From contig CM057170.1 of assembly GCA_029962745.1 (NCBI GenBank), forward strand, positions 20,286,421 through 20,350,420: a stretch of DNA of 64,000 nucleotides. The letters run 5' to 3'. The translations under genes were made by a program, and so were the position numbers. The stretch comes from Echinometra lucunter. Its lineage: Eukaryota > Echinodermata > Echinoidea > Camarodonta > Echinometridae. The number at the start of each line of letters is the position of its first letter. Within the stretch, counting starts at the first letter, position 1. The notes under the pieces are model-generated. The model was given only the letters and a program-made list of their open reading frames with translations. It was not told the DNA's origin and did not search any database. Below, in pieces: positions 11,901-23,400 of the stretch.

Positions 11901-12732
11901 TTTTCTATTTTCATTTTCCCTCCAGTCATCGGTTTGGTTGTCATGACAATTGGTGATGTTCTTTCCTACTCCATCTGTTACCAAGTCTTCAGGAAAGAAG
12001 ATGCCGTCCAGACCTGGACTGTTGTCATGGTGATGCAAGGAGTCGGTTTCATGGTGGGAGCTGTCTTTGGTAAGATGAACCAAGGCATCAAGTATGACTG
12101 TCCATTTCCTTCATCTTTTCTTCCTTTATTTGCTCTTCCCTCTTAAATTATTTTCATGATTATCTTTTACCTTTTCCCCCGCTTTTAAAACTGCTACCTA
12201 TTTATTTGACTCATCCATGCTCTAACGACAATAGTTCCGCGGTCAATTGACCTACTTCTAACCTTCAATCCTTTACCAAACACCATACCTAACGCTATAT
12301 CTTTAAGAGAATGAATTGTCGCTGGAGCCTTTGCCGGAGCACCTCTCTTTCTGATATGCATCTTCTCGTTTCCCTATCCCTCTTTTTTTTTTTTTTTTCA
12401 TACTACTGATCCCTTCTTTATCATTTTCTCCTTCTTATATACTTATCCCTTACTCATCTCCATACCATTCTCTTCACCTCTGTCCTGTCTTCTTTCTGAT
12501 TCCAGGTGAAAGTATAGACAAGACCGGATCGTACAACGAAGCCATCTATACCAGTATGGGAATGTATTGCGTGTGTGCTCTCCTCTGCTTAGCCGTTCCG
12601 CTTTACCAGAGGGTCTTTGCTCGTGATCGCATGGTGATGTTCGAACACCAGGCGCAATGTCGACGCAAAGAGACGGCGGCGTCATCGACCAACACGGCCG
12701 TAACGGAGGTGAAGGTAACTGCTACCACGTGA
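8968..12732 (+). CDS. Monocarboxylate transporter-like (SLC16/MFS) protein, five 3' exons
   Basis: The gene encodes a plasma-membrane solute carrier of the SLC16 type, a family moving monocarboxylates and related solutes; the substrate here is unknown. Exons are 8968-9264, 9631-10265, 10864-11089, 11926-12069 and 12506-12732, all with AG/GT borders and consistent phases. The visible 509 residues begin at WVGSVPIGLSTLAGIF (helix 2) and run through helix 12. Family marks include ERWGWR after helix 5 and helix 8 TTLGVSEMAGKLLLG, where E and K stand at the Asp302/Arg306 positions of MCT1. The helix 4-5 signature is loose: HRYFPVTNCSRA, lacking the usual Lys-Arg. A charged loop of about 140 residues separates helices 6 and 7. 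The helix 1 exon (GGWGW type), ending in phase 1, was not found, so the start is absent. A MITE sits in the intron 11090-11925. Stop TGA is at 12730-12732. Confidence 0.9.
11192..11562. mobile_element. TA-flanked MITE rich in GGTGCAAA words
   Basis: The ends are CACACTAAGAAAAAATTGC on the left and the matching inverse ending CTTAGTGTG on the right, with TA on each side. The interior is a mosaic of TGCACC/GGTGCA words in both orientations, so it can fold extensively. It lies in an intron of the transporter gene. A second, interrupted copy lies at 30144-30999. A TA duplication suggests a Tc1/mariner-type origin, by inference. Confidence 0.85.
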
Positions 12733-12755
12733 TGGTTGAGATAAATCTTTGCGTC

Positions 12756-12761
12756 AATAAA
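12756..12761 (+). promoter_or_regulatory. Candidate polyadenylation signal of the transporter gene
   Basis: AATAAA lies 23 bp after the TGA stop. It implies a very short 3' untranslated region, so a later signal may be used instead. Confidence 0.4.
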
Positions 12762-13998
12762 TAAGAGCAGTCATTTAATAACGGACTACCTCATTCATGC
12801 ATGCAGCCGTGTATATCAGCGTTCTTCACCTTCTCCAACGCGCCACTTGGGAAGAAAGGAGTCATTTCAACTGCGTCATTACCTGCGCGAATCGAGGCGA
12901 AGTATGAACATGAAGAAGGCAATTTACTAAAACAGTGAATTACGGAAAGCATCTTTTGCACTGTTCATCTTGCATTCACCTTTGTGAACAAGATCATTCT
13001 TTCACAGCGCAAAAAATCCGGACCAGTCACTGACGCTCTTGTAAAGTCAGCAAATACCACCCCTCGTAGGGTTTACCTAGAACAACGAATAGAAAGTTAG
13101 ACATTGCAAACGGTTGTCTTGATTATAGCAATGCCGCTTCCTTATACAAGCTCGATTGGCGCAGGAAATAACAATCGAAATGACACCTAGTCTGGAACGG
13201 GCATTTCATTTAAACGGGAAGAATAATTCTGGTAACTAAGGAGCATGAAATTTGTCAGGGTGAAACAAAACTTCCAATGAATGCGCCATATACTTCAAAT
13301 GTAAATAATAATTACCAGAAGAATTTAATTAGCATATACACTATTAAAACAGTTGTATAAAAATCATTCGGTTGTTTGAAATATCATCGTACCAGCAGTA
13401 GTTTGAACAAAATCCCTATATGTTTTAAATGCATGGTTTATAAAAACCCCACAGTAATTGGTAGTTTCATACGTTATTCATAATGATTTTCAAATTATCT
13501 GTTCTTACAATGTTTAATAGATTTTAAGTGAGCAATTGAAGGTAAATAAACGGGGTTATTCGTTTATCAACTGTTAAGCGCAGCTTTCATTCAATACGAT
13601 TCCAAGAATTTTTTTGTACATTAACGCTAGCCCCCAATCACATTTTTTTTACACGCACATACCATGTTGAATGTGTAGAAATTAAGTTCATGCAGTTCTG
13701 TTTCGCAGACAGAATTCAGATTTAGCCTTAAAAGAATATCCTGCACTATCATAACAACTACCCTCAAGAGAAGACCTCCAGTTTGATGAATCTGCCATCA
13801 TTGTCAGACAGTAATGTCAACGCATATTATAAGCCTACGAATACAGTTCCTGATGTTGTAAATTATGACGTTCATTTGCTAGTCAACATTGTAAACATGG
13901 TAAATGGAAACCGCAGACGACATATGTTTTTAGCATACTCATTACACATTTTTGCAAGGCAAGAAATAAAGGATGAAAATAAAAAATAATGCTGGTAA
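12762..13998. other. Intergenic between transporter and PFDN1
   Basis: No coding exon, RNA gene or terminal-repeat element was recognised. Confidence 0.45.
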
Positions 13999-14120
13999 CA
14001 GGGGAGCGTTTCATGAAGACAAAATGTTACAAGCTATACTGAAATCCTCGCATCTGATAGGCGGACAGCAAATTAGTCGGTGAAAATCACCGACAAAACT
14101 CTTCATGAAATGCTCCCCTG
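13999..14120. mobile_element. Foldback MITE, CAGGGGAGCGTTTCATGAAG ends, copy 1
   Basis: Inverted ends CAGGGGAGCGTTTCATGAAG and CTTCATGAAATGCTCCCCTG enclose a short core containing TCGGTGAAAATCACCGA. It is the shortest of three copies (others at 32028-32167 and 33308-33448). CAGGG-type ends are common in hAT elements, but no 8-bp target duplication was seen. Confidence 0.8.
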
Positions 14121-14734
14121 ATGGCGTTATTATCGCATTGATGTCAGGAGCGGCGCTAGGGTATTTAATGGGGGGGGGGGGGGGGGGGAACAAGATGACA
14201 CATGGGCGAGTCAACGTTTAAACTAACAAATAGGGCTATATTTGCATGCCCTTGCCCTCTCTACCCCATATCTTTCTTTCTTGTTTTGTTCTTCTTTTTT
14301 GATCACTTGAACAATCAAAGGGGAGGGGGGGGGGGCGGGCGACGGCCGCCCACCTGCCCCCCTGTAGTGCCGCCCCTGATTGATGTTATGTGCGTGGGCA
14401 CATTAAAACAGCGCCCAAAATATTGCGACATGGTGCTCCTCCAACTACGGTTAACGTCGCATGATGCACAAATTTAGTTTTCAACATTCGCACATTGATT
14501 TTATAGATCTATTTTGGATACGTTTTTAAAAAGTTTTCGTACATAGTGCAATTTATTTTTGTGTGTAAATGGCACCTGGAATTTGCAGTTATCAACTTTA
14601 ATAATATGTAATTGACATGGATCACTGATATTTGCATATTATAGTCCTTGAAAGTATTGTGCAAAACATTATGGAAGTAAATAATATATGATATTAAAGC
14701 TAGTTGCACTCTCCGAAAAGTTGATTAAAGTAAA
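14121..14734. other. Intergenic with poly-G tract
   Basis: A run of about 20 G lies near 14169-14188 and a second G-rich patch near 14320-14340. No gene seen. Confidence 0.45.
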
Positions 14735-14848
14735 TAGGTTGGTTAAAATATGAACCGATCAACTGTTCGTTACAAAAATTCCCACATGGTTTACAATGAT
14801 TTTTTTTTTTACACCAACAGTTGGTCGGTTCATATTTTAACCTACCTA
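14735..14848. repeat. Inverted repeat, 33-bp arms
   Basis: The arms 14735-14767 and 14816-14848 are almost perfectly complementary (core GGTTAAAATATGAACCGA), with a loop of about 48 bp. Probably a tiny foldback element. Confidence 0.8.
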
Positions 14849-15064
14849 ATGATTTTTCTTAAGCCCACCGCACACAATGCAATCCGTATACGATCCGTCT
14901 GCAATCCGATTTCGGAAAATTGTGTTATAGCATTTGATACAGAAATTCAAGCATGTAAAATCTTAATATCATAAAAGTTCCGAATAGTCGTATGAATACT
15001 GAAATCGAATTTCCAGACCATTGCGAGCTTTCCTGCAAGAATAAGAGCGAACTTTGGAACGTAT

Positions 15065-15429
15065 AGAATGCGATATGCATATTTTACTAAAAATAAGTTT
15101 TTCCTACTTTCAAATTATTTATGTAATCATGGTAATGAATGATTTATAAAATTGTATTGCTTGTTCATGCAAGTTTAATAAATGATTAATGTACTTATGT
15201 AGCGCATTTTCCATGTACATGTTCAAATGTGCTTTACAATGAAATTATTGCAAGTGAGTCTTTAGATTTTTTTTTGTTTTGAAGACATTAATAAACGCAC
15301 CGTATACCCTACCCTGTATAGGAAGGAAAACTGATTCGTTTTCGACCATGCATGTGTCTACGTTGATGGGATGGGAAAAAGAGGGAGAGAAGGAGATGGC
15401 AAGGTATACTTTATAAATGACAGAGGGTG

Positions 15430-15490
<61 letters not shown>

Positions 15491-16083
15491 AGGAGGAGGG
15501 GACATTTTGTTGTCGAATGCCCTGCGTGTGCAGAAAAATTCAATACTTCCATTTTAAAGGAAAAGAAAATACTTGATATGGAACTCAGGGTAAAAATTAT
15601 AGTTTTCTATCCATGCAAGGTCACGCTGTAGCACATAGCAATATTTTCATAATTAGACTGAGCATGTGATGTGTGTAGTTATGAGATTGTGATATGTATA
15701 TTATTATATTAGAATGCGATATGCATACTTTATTAAAAATAAGTTTTTCCTACTTTCAAATTTTTATGTAATCATGGTAATGTATGATTTATAAAATTGT
15801 ATTGCTTGTTCATGCACGTTTAATAAATGATAATAATAATGTACTTATGTAGCGCATTTTCCATGTACATGTTCAGATGCGCTTTACAATGAAATTATTA
15901 GAAGTGAGTCTTTAGATTTTGTTTTGTTTTGAAGACATTAATAAACGCACCGTATACCCTACCCTGTATAGGAAGGAAAAACTTTAATTCGTTTTTGATC
16001 ATGCATACGTTGATGGGAGGGGAAAAAAGAGGGAGAGAAGGAGATGGCAAGGTAGGGATATATACTTTATAAATGACAGAGGA
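15065..16083. repeat. Tandem segmental duplication, about 646-bp offset
   Basis: The segment from 15065 reappears from 15711 with few changes, including the GCGATATGCATA start, a GTAGCGCATTTTCC block and a GA-rich end. Each copy carries a minus-strand LINE/SINE-type 3' tail (15190-15240 and 15838-15895). Each runs into a (GA)n tract (15433-15487; 16082-16125). Confidence 0.85.
15433..15487. repeat. (GA)n microsatellite
   Basis: Near-perfect GA dinucleotide run at the end of the first duplication unit. Confidence 0.95.
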
Positions 16084-16088
16084 GAGAG

Positions 16089-16126
<38 letters not shown>

Positions 16127-16560
16127 TGGGGGAGGGGTGGCGAAGGAGTATAGGAAGAGGGTGTATGAAAAAAGAGATATGGGAAAGAAAGGGATATGAA
16201 TGAGGGAAGAAGGGGAGGAAAAGAGGGTTGAAGGATAGACAGCGGGGAAGGGGGTGGTGGGTGGAAGAGCGAGAGAGGGAGGGGAGGAAGAGAGGGAGAC
16301 GAGAGAAGAAACTTGGAGGGTGATGGTGGAGGGAGAAAGGAAAGGGGGAAAGGGGAGCAAGAATGGGAACCGGGATATAGAATGATAAAGAGAGAGAAAG
16401 AGAGAAAGAAGGGGGAGAATTTGTAGGCTGAGAGAATGGAAGGAAGATAGAATGGGAAGAAAGATGTAAAGGAGGATGGGAAAGGAGGAAGGCAGAGAGG
16501 GAAGAAAGAATGTTGGTGGGAAGAGAGGCAAGGAAAGACAATTCTTGGAGGAAAGGGAAA
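16082..16560. repeat. GA microsatellite and long polypurine stretch
   Basis: A GA run grades into nearly 430 bp of purine-only-rich sequence on the plus strand. The long open frames on the opposite strand are Ser/Leu/Pro low complexity and are not genes. Confidence 0.9.
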
Positions 16561-17454
16561 GGAATTAAAGGAAGGCAGGAGAGAAAAAAGCGTGTCTCAG
16601 AGATAAAGAAAATGAAAAATTATAAAGTCAGAGAAGTAATGTGAGGAAACAAGTAAATGCTAAAATTCTTTAAGAAATCATCAAAATCATCTGAAATGTA
16701 TGCCTTTATTAGTGTACCTCCTCAAATAATGATAAAATTTGTGAACAAAGGGTTTGACAGATCACGTGCTACAGATAATGGTGATGACATAGATATGATT
16801 CGAAAGAACCAATATTACTTCAGGGAAGTTTATCTTATTTCAAAACGGTTCATTTTGCCTCAGCAGTTCATCTGGCTTAGCACCAATTTGATGAAATATC
16901 AGTGGAAAAACATTAACCTGGAACTTTTCACTACGCTATAATGTGGAATATAACAAGAGTGAAGTGACATATTCAGAAATATATTTTATAGATTGGTAAT
17001 AGGTCTATATTTTGAAAAATGTCATGCGCTCTCCGGTTTCCTTTTTTGTTTTTGTTTTTGTTTTTTTGATCAATATCTTTTAACCCTATATGTAGTCCTA
17101 TGATTTTATTCAGTATTACATATGAATTGTTTCATCTAGTTATTGTATACGTATTGTGTCATCAATATAATTATTAATCATTCCTACTCGATCCCAAGTT
17201 AAACCAGTTGGTAATAAATCAAAATTTGTCAATGAAATCATGGTATGCATTGGCATGACTGTGTTGTTGTTGGTTTTCGTTGTAATGGCGATCAGTCAGT
17301 TTGACTATCACCACCAATATTATAAATAAATTATGTACTATTCTGAAGGAATAGAATTTATATCACTGATCACAGCATTTTGTAGGTGGCCCTCTGTTGA
17401 CAGGTTTGTGCCAATGATTAATGATTTGGACGGAGTGCATGCTAGTGGATACAG
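16561..17454. other. Region upstream of PFDN1
   Basis: No upstream exon or clear TATA element was identified. A promoter for PFDN1 must lie here or in nearby 5' sequence, but I cannot place it. Confidence 0.4.
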
Positions 17455-17487
17455 ATGAAATGGCGATGGCTGTGGATCAAGAATTGA
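17455..17487 (+). promoter_or_regulatory. Short uORF overlapping the PFDN1 start codon
   Basis: An ATG at 17455 opens a 10-codon frame ending at TGA 17485-17487, overlapping the PFDN1 ATG (17460) in another frame. Its -3 base is C (weak), whereas the PFDN1 ATG has G at -3 and G at +4 (good), so leaky scanning is plausible. It matters only if transcription or a 5' splice acceptor (ACAG immediately upstream) includes 17455. Confidence 0.5.
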
Positions 17488-20400
17488 AAAAGGTAATTTT
17501 AATCTATTTTGTAATTAAAACTAGTTTTCCGCTATGGATGAATGAATATAGAAGGATATGGGTCGTTGCAATTTGATGGTTAGTGTTTACAAAACCATGA
17601 AAATACTGCTTTTTTTTGTCTTAAATCTGCACCGACATAACCAGCAGCACCAGCATTGCCAGCGGACTTCCATAGTTCAGTACCGGGGCAACTCCAGGCA
17701 ACTTGTCTTTACAACTGGTACCTGCCCAGCTAGGGCCCCGCGGATAACGTTAATCAATACAAGTCAAGCAAGGTGTTAATGAGACATAAAGCTCGGCATA
17801 CTCGGAGAATAGGGGACCGGAACACGCGCGCATGCCATTCGTACTGTGCAGAGAGCGGCAGAGACAGCCGAAAGTCAGGGTATGTGACTAACATTAGTCC
17901 ATAATTATATAATCAAGTTCAAATTAGTCCAGGGATGTCAGGGGAGTAAGAAAAAAAAAAAAACACGCTAGGCCTAACGCTATTACTCCCCATTGACGTC
18001 CAGAGCTTTTACCCCCTATTTGTACATAGCAAGCATCTTGGCACTTCAAAACAACCCCTGGAAAATCACTTTCCTATGGGCCAATGACACCACCAGCCTT
18101 GTAACTATTGGTTGTGGTCATCACAAACCCGACTGACACATGGGACTAAAAATCGGACGTACGAAAACTGAAATTTAGATCTAAATCTATCGTAGGGTAG
18201 CTGGAAAAACTCACCGCTTGTTTACGTTTCCCCGGCGTCCATTGAAATGCAGATAGAAAATGGCTACTAACTAACTTGCACATGCGCATTCGATGCGCGA
18301 CTAGATGCGAGCAATCTTGCAGGCGTTTTCAAAAAGATTACGGCGAGAATTGCCATAATTTGTTTGCACACAAATGAATATGTGCGCGCGTTCCAGTCCC
18401 CTATTCTCCGTGTTTGCCTAAAGCTCATGTACAGATTTGGTAACTAAAAGAAAATGAGCAGGAAAAATTAATAAAAATATACTATATTCTCACACTATCT
18501 GCCTTGCATAAATCTAGATCTATATCTATGTGTGTCACAGACACAGTGCATGACATTTGTGACTGAGCGAGATTGACAGATTGTGGATATTATGGTCATT
18601 AATTCTGGTGAATTGTACTTAGAGGTCTAGTGTAGATAGATCTAGATGTTTGAAAGGAATGCAATAGGCCTATAACACTGTGCCTTCTGCGGCGCTAGTG
18701 CGCTTGGAAAGACTTCCTTTTGCGACAGCCACCCAAATTTGCTAACGGAATAAAGCACACCTTGCATGTTGGGTGGCTGTCGCAAAAGGAAGTCTTGCGC
18801 TTTTGCACCAGGAGACTAAAACGCAATTTTACGATATCACGAAAAATATTAAACTAAATGTCGGAAGCCTGTTTCTAATCTAAGTCTCTCCTGGGCTGCG
18901 TTTCATGAAACCGTCATAAGTCTAACTTCTTGGATATCCCATGGAAACGCGTGTTGTAGAGTTAACACACGTTTCAGTGGGATGTCCATGAACTTAGACT
19001 TATGACGGTTTTGTGAAACACAGCCCTGTGCCTTATTCATGTGTTTTTCTAAAGGCAGTGTATATGGCCACACCCATGTGGCTGCATCCACAGCATCGAC
19101 TTGAGGATAAAGCCACACATGTCTGAATTCCCTATATGGCACTTGTGCTGATGTGTATTTCCTGCGACAGTACATGTACATGTTGCCAAACTTCATCACA
19201 AAGGTTTTATCTCTCGATTTCACTTGCATACCTCACTTCATTCTCACCGGATCGGCAAGCAGGTGATAGTGAAGTAAAAACATTGCCTGTATGTTAGTGA
19301 ATTTCAAGAGATAAAACCTTCATGATGAAGTTTTGCAACACATACCGTCACATGAATATACACATCACTTGTGCAATGTGCTAGCGATATAGCTGCCGCA
19401 GCACAGAGTATAAATGCCGTAGGAAATTTAGCGTGTGTGGCTGTATACACTGCCTTTCCTAAAAAAAATCCTCTCTTTTATGTCAAATTCACCAACAGTC
19501 ACTCGTATTCGATTCTTGTACGGCTCTGTTAAAATATTCTAATTCCTAGAATGAGGGTGTCAAGCTATGGTACTTTTTTTTGTTGCATGTACATGTATCT
19601 GTTTTGGTACTATGCATGCTATGAGAGAGGGAGTGCATGGTGGGTGCTTGAATAAGACACACCAACATGCACGCATTCTCTCTTAGCAAGTACAGAAATA
19701 TAAATGTTAAAAAAAAAAAAAACTACATGTACCATACAATGTAGCTTGACACACTTCACCATAATATTGATTGCTAACTTCAGTCAAGGTCAAAATATTC
19801 AAATGGAGCTGTGCGAAAAGTGAATACAAGTGACTGGTGGTGAATTTGACATAAAATAGAGGAGCTTTAGGAAAATACATGAAGACGGCACAGGACAGAC
19901 TTAGAAACAGGTTCGCGACACTTAGTTTGTGATTTGATATCGTTAAATTAGGTTTTAGTCTCCTTGTGCGAAAACACACTATTGCCCCTTACAATATGTT
20001 TTGACCCCTGCATGCATGCCCACGGCTCCTTGCTCGCTGCTGACAGCTCCCTGCACAACATTCACAATGCTTCGTTGTGCTCATTGCACAGTAGAACTTG
20101 CACTGGTTTTACATGTGTGCAGGCACTGTGTGATGCATGTCACAGTTGACATCGACTTTTAATCGCGGCCCAGTGATCAAAAGTATTCAACTTCAGGAGG
20201 GTGTTTCACAAAGAGTTGAAATTTATCTTAAAATCGATCCAATCAATTTTATGTTGACTTAAAACTGATTTGATGAAACAGGATATCAGGAATCAATTTC
20301 AAACTGTACAGGAGCATATTACAACAATCCCTGCTTGAAATCAAACCTAAATCTGAAATACATTTGATCTTTGTGAAGCACCCCACAGGAAGAAAAAAAA

Positions 20401-23400
20401 ATTCACAGCATCATTCATGTAGTTTTGTTTTCACCTTGCTATTGAGCAGCCAAACGCAAGGAAATCTGACAAACAATTTTTGATAGCCTACCTACATGTA
20501 AACTGCATGACCTTTAAAGTTACGTAATGTATCCAAAGACCCAGCGTGAGGATACAGCCACATGGGTCTCCAATACTCTAGTCGTCGCCTTCCCGGAAAA
20601 AGGCCACTAACGCGCACGTGCGCGAAATGTACGTTTTCGAGAAAAACGCGAATGAAGTTTTTACCTTATTTTGAGCTTTTAGCAGCTAGTGTGTTATTTT
20701 TCCGTCCTAACTCTCAAACTTTCTGACAGAGCAAGATTTTTTCTTCAATGATATTTTGTGCTTTTATTTAAAACACTCTAAAGGTTTTCTAATCATTAGC
20801 ATTTTATCCTTAAAGGCTTTCTTCCAGGACCAAAAATGCGCGAGTACTAAATCTAGTTCCCGGAAAAAGGCCGCTAATGCGAATCGGTCTATGCGCGTTA
20901 GCACGTTGAGCGAAGAATAGTGTCTTTCTTTCGGGAACAAAAAAATGCGCAATAGTTCCCAGAAAAAGGACGCTATTGCGAATCGGTCTATGCACGTAAG
21001 CACGTTGAGTGAGGAGGAATTCAGGTGCTCGCGTATTTTTTGTTTTTTGGCTTATTACGTCATAATGACGTCAAATTGAGGTTCGACAATGGTACGAGGA
21101 GAAAGCTTATGACATGCTTTTTCCATTTCTACAATGAAAAAAAATGGCGGGAAAATTGAGAAAAGGTCGCTAACGGCCTTTTTCCGGGAAGCCGACGATG
21201 TACGGTACAAGCAATGTATGGTGTCGGCATGGAACGGTAATGATGGATATTACTGTAACGTACATGTATATTGCATGATGTACTGTACGTAGAGTATTGG
21301 AGACGCGTGTGGCTGTATCCTCACACCGGGCCTTTGGATGTACAGCCACACGTGTGCAGCCGTAAGATAGAGACACTCGTGTGTGGCTGTGTATACTGCC
21401 TTAAAGTTATAACAACTATACTATTAATAATGGGATGACCTCTTGGGCCAAATAATAATTCTGCATTTCTCATCCCCTCATCCTTCCTGTTTTTCACTTT
21501 TCAGCTTGCATCAAAATTTTAGATGTTTTTAAAATTTGTGTTCTAAAATGAATATGATGTTATCTGTCGTTGGATGTACAGTCACACGTGTGCAGCCTTA
21601 AGATAGAGACACTCGTGTGTGGCTGTGTAGTTATAACAATTATACTTTTAATAATGGGATGACCTCTTGGGCCAAAAAAATAATTCCTTGTTTCTCGTCC
21701 CCTCATCCTTCCTGTTTGTCACTTTTCAGCTTGCATCAAAATTTTTGATATTTTTGAAAATTTTGTTCTAAAATGAAGATGATGTTATCTGTGTTCATCT
21801 GTACAATGAGGTGACAAGAACACTGTATGTACATATCATCAATATTATGTATTTTTATATTGTTTTGAGCTGTGTATTAACAGTGCATAATACATATTTG
21901 TGATATGTGCTATGTAAATAAGGTTTATTATTATGTATTATGGTATCCTTCAAGCAATTCTGAATTTTTCCGTGCCTAAATCTACAGGCTTTCCAGGAGC
22001 AGCAGATTCGTATGATCGAGACAACCCAGCAGCTGAAGATAGCTGACATGCAGGTTGAACAGCTGAAGAGAAAACAGCAGCACTGTCGGCTAACAGCAGC
22101 TGAGCTTGCTGCCCTTCCTGGAGAAACAAGGGTCTTTGAAGGAGTTGGAAGAATGTAGGTTTATGAATTAAATCCTAATTTTGGAGGGCGTTCATATTTA
22201 TTGGGGGATTTTTTAGCGAGCCTGGGGGTGTTTCATAAAGCTGTTCGTGAAGTTACGAATGACTTTACGAACGTCTGGAATATGGCAAGCCAAATGGGAT
22301 GCCCAAAGTTTTTCCTGATGCTTCAACAAAGTGACTGCATTTTCCATGATCTCGATTTAATTGTGGCAAAAAATATACTTCACAATAAAAATGTTTGTAA
22401 ACAGTAGTAATATTAATCTGTGTTTGCATATTTCACCTTTTGCTGATGCGATTTATAATGATTGAGAATCCCATTTAGCCTGCCATATTCAAGTCATTCG
22501 TAAGTTTACAAACAGCTTTTTGAAACACTCCCCTTGATCACTTATGAGTGAGCGAATGCGATACGCATTGAGGGGTGGTGGTGTCCTACAAACTTTTTGC
22601 GAAAAGATCAAACGTTGCAGTGACATTTTCAAAACTTTTAAAATGATATCTCTGACAACTTTAAAAATGTTCTATCTATCTGGTATACTGGATTTAACAA
22701 AATATGATGGAATCATACCCCACACCAAAGACTTTTTAATAGAACTTTCTGGAGTTCTGATGAAACTTGAATTCCAGAAAATTTGAATACCGGTACATAT
22801 ATTTTTTCTACTTCTGGAGTTAGATATGACAAAACAATTATTTTAATCAGAACCTACTGTAGATTGCTGACATTTCATTTAGCAGTTTGGGGAGGCTCTA
22901 AAAAATTATTAGATTTCTTTGAGCACTTTTGGCTGATAAATAGTAAGATCCTGTTAATTTTTTGCTTTCTGAAGTTAAATATAAAACAAATGAAGAGAGA
23001 TTTGTCTTTGTGCCACCAAAGCTGTAAGTGAGCTATAACTGTTACAATAGAGCTTGGATCAGCATTCTAAGTAAGTTTGGCTTCTGCTCCAAAGTGATTA
23101 GTTAAAGCAATGCAAAACTGTAAAATAATGGCATAGATAAGTTGTAGTAATGCAATTTTTGTAGGACCTATGGCTTCCCAGATATTTAAGGCTGGTCTGA
23201 TTACCTTTCTTACTTATGACTATAACCAATTCCACTCTCACGTATTCCCATTATATTGTTATCAGTTATGTGCAGTTATGTGTATTTCTATAAAAACTGC
23301 GCAATATCAAAGATGCTCAGTCGTGGGCTTTCATGGGGAATTTGACACCATGGGTGCTTACCCAGTAACAGGTGTTGTCCATCACTATGAGTGTTATGAC

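Noticed and set aside
15999..16541. Two long overlapping minus-strand open frames (180 and 154 codons)
   Set aside because: Ser/Leu/Pro low complexity from a polypurine tract; no domain, and both frames are open for the same compositional reason.
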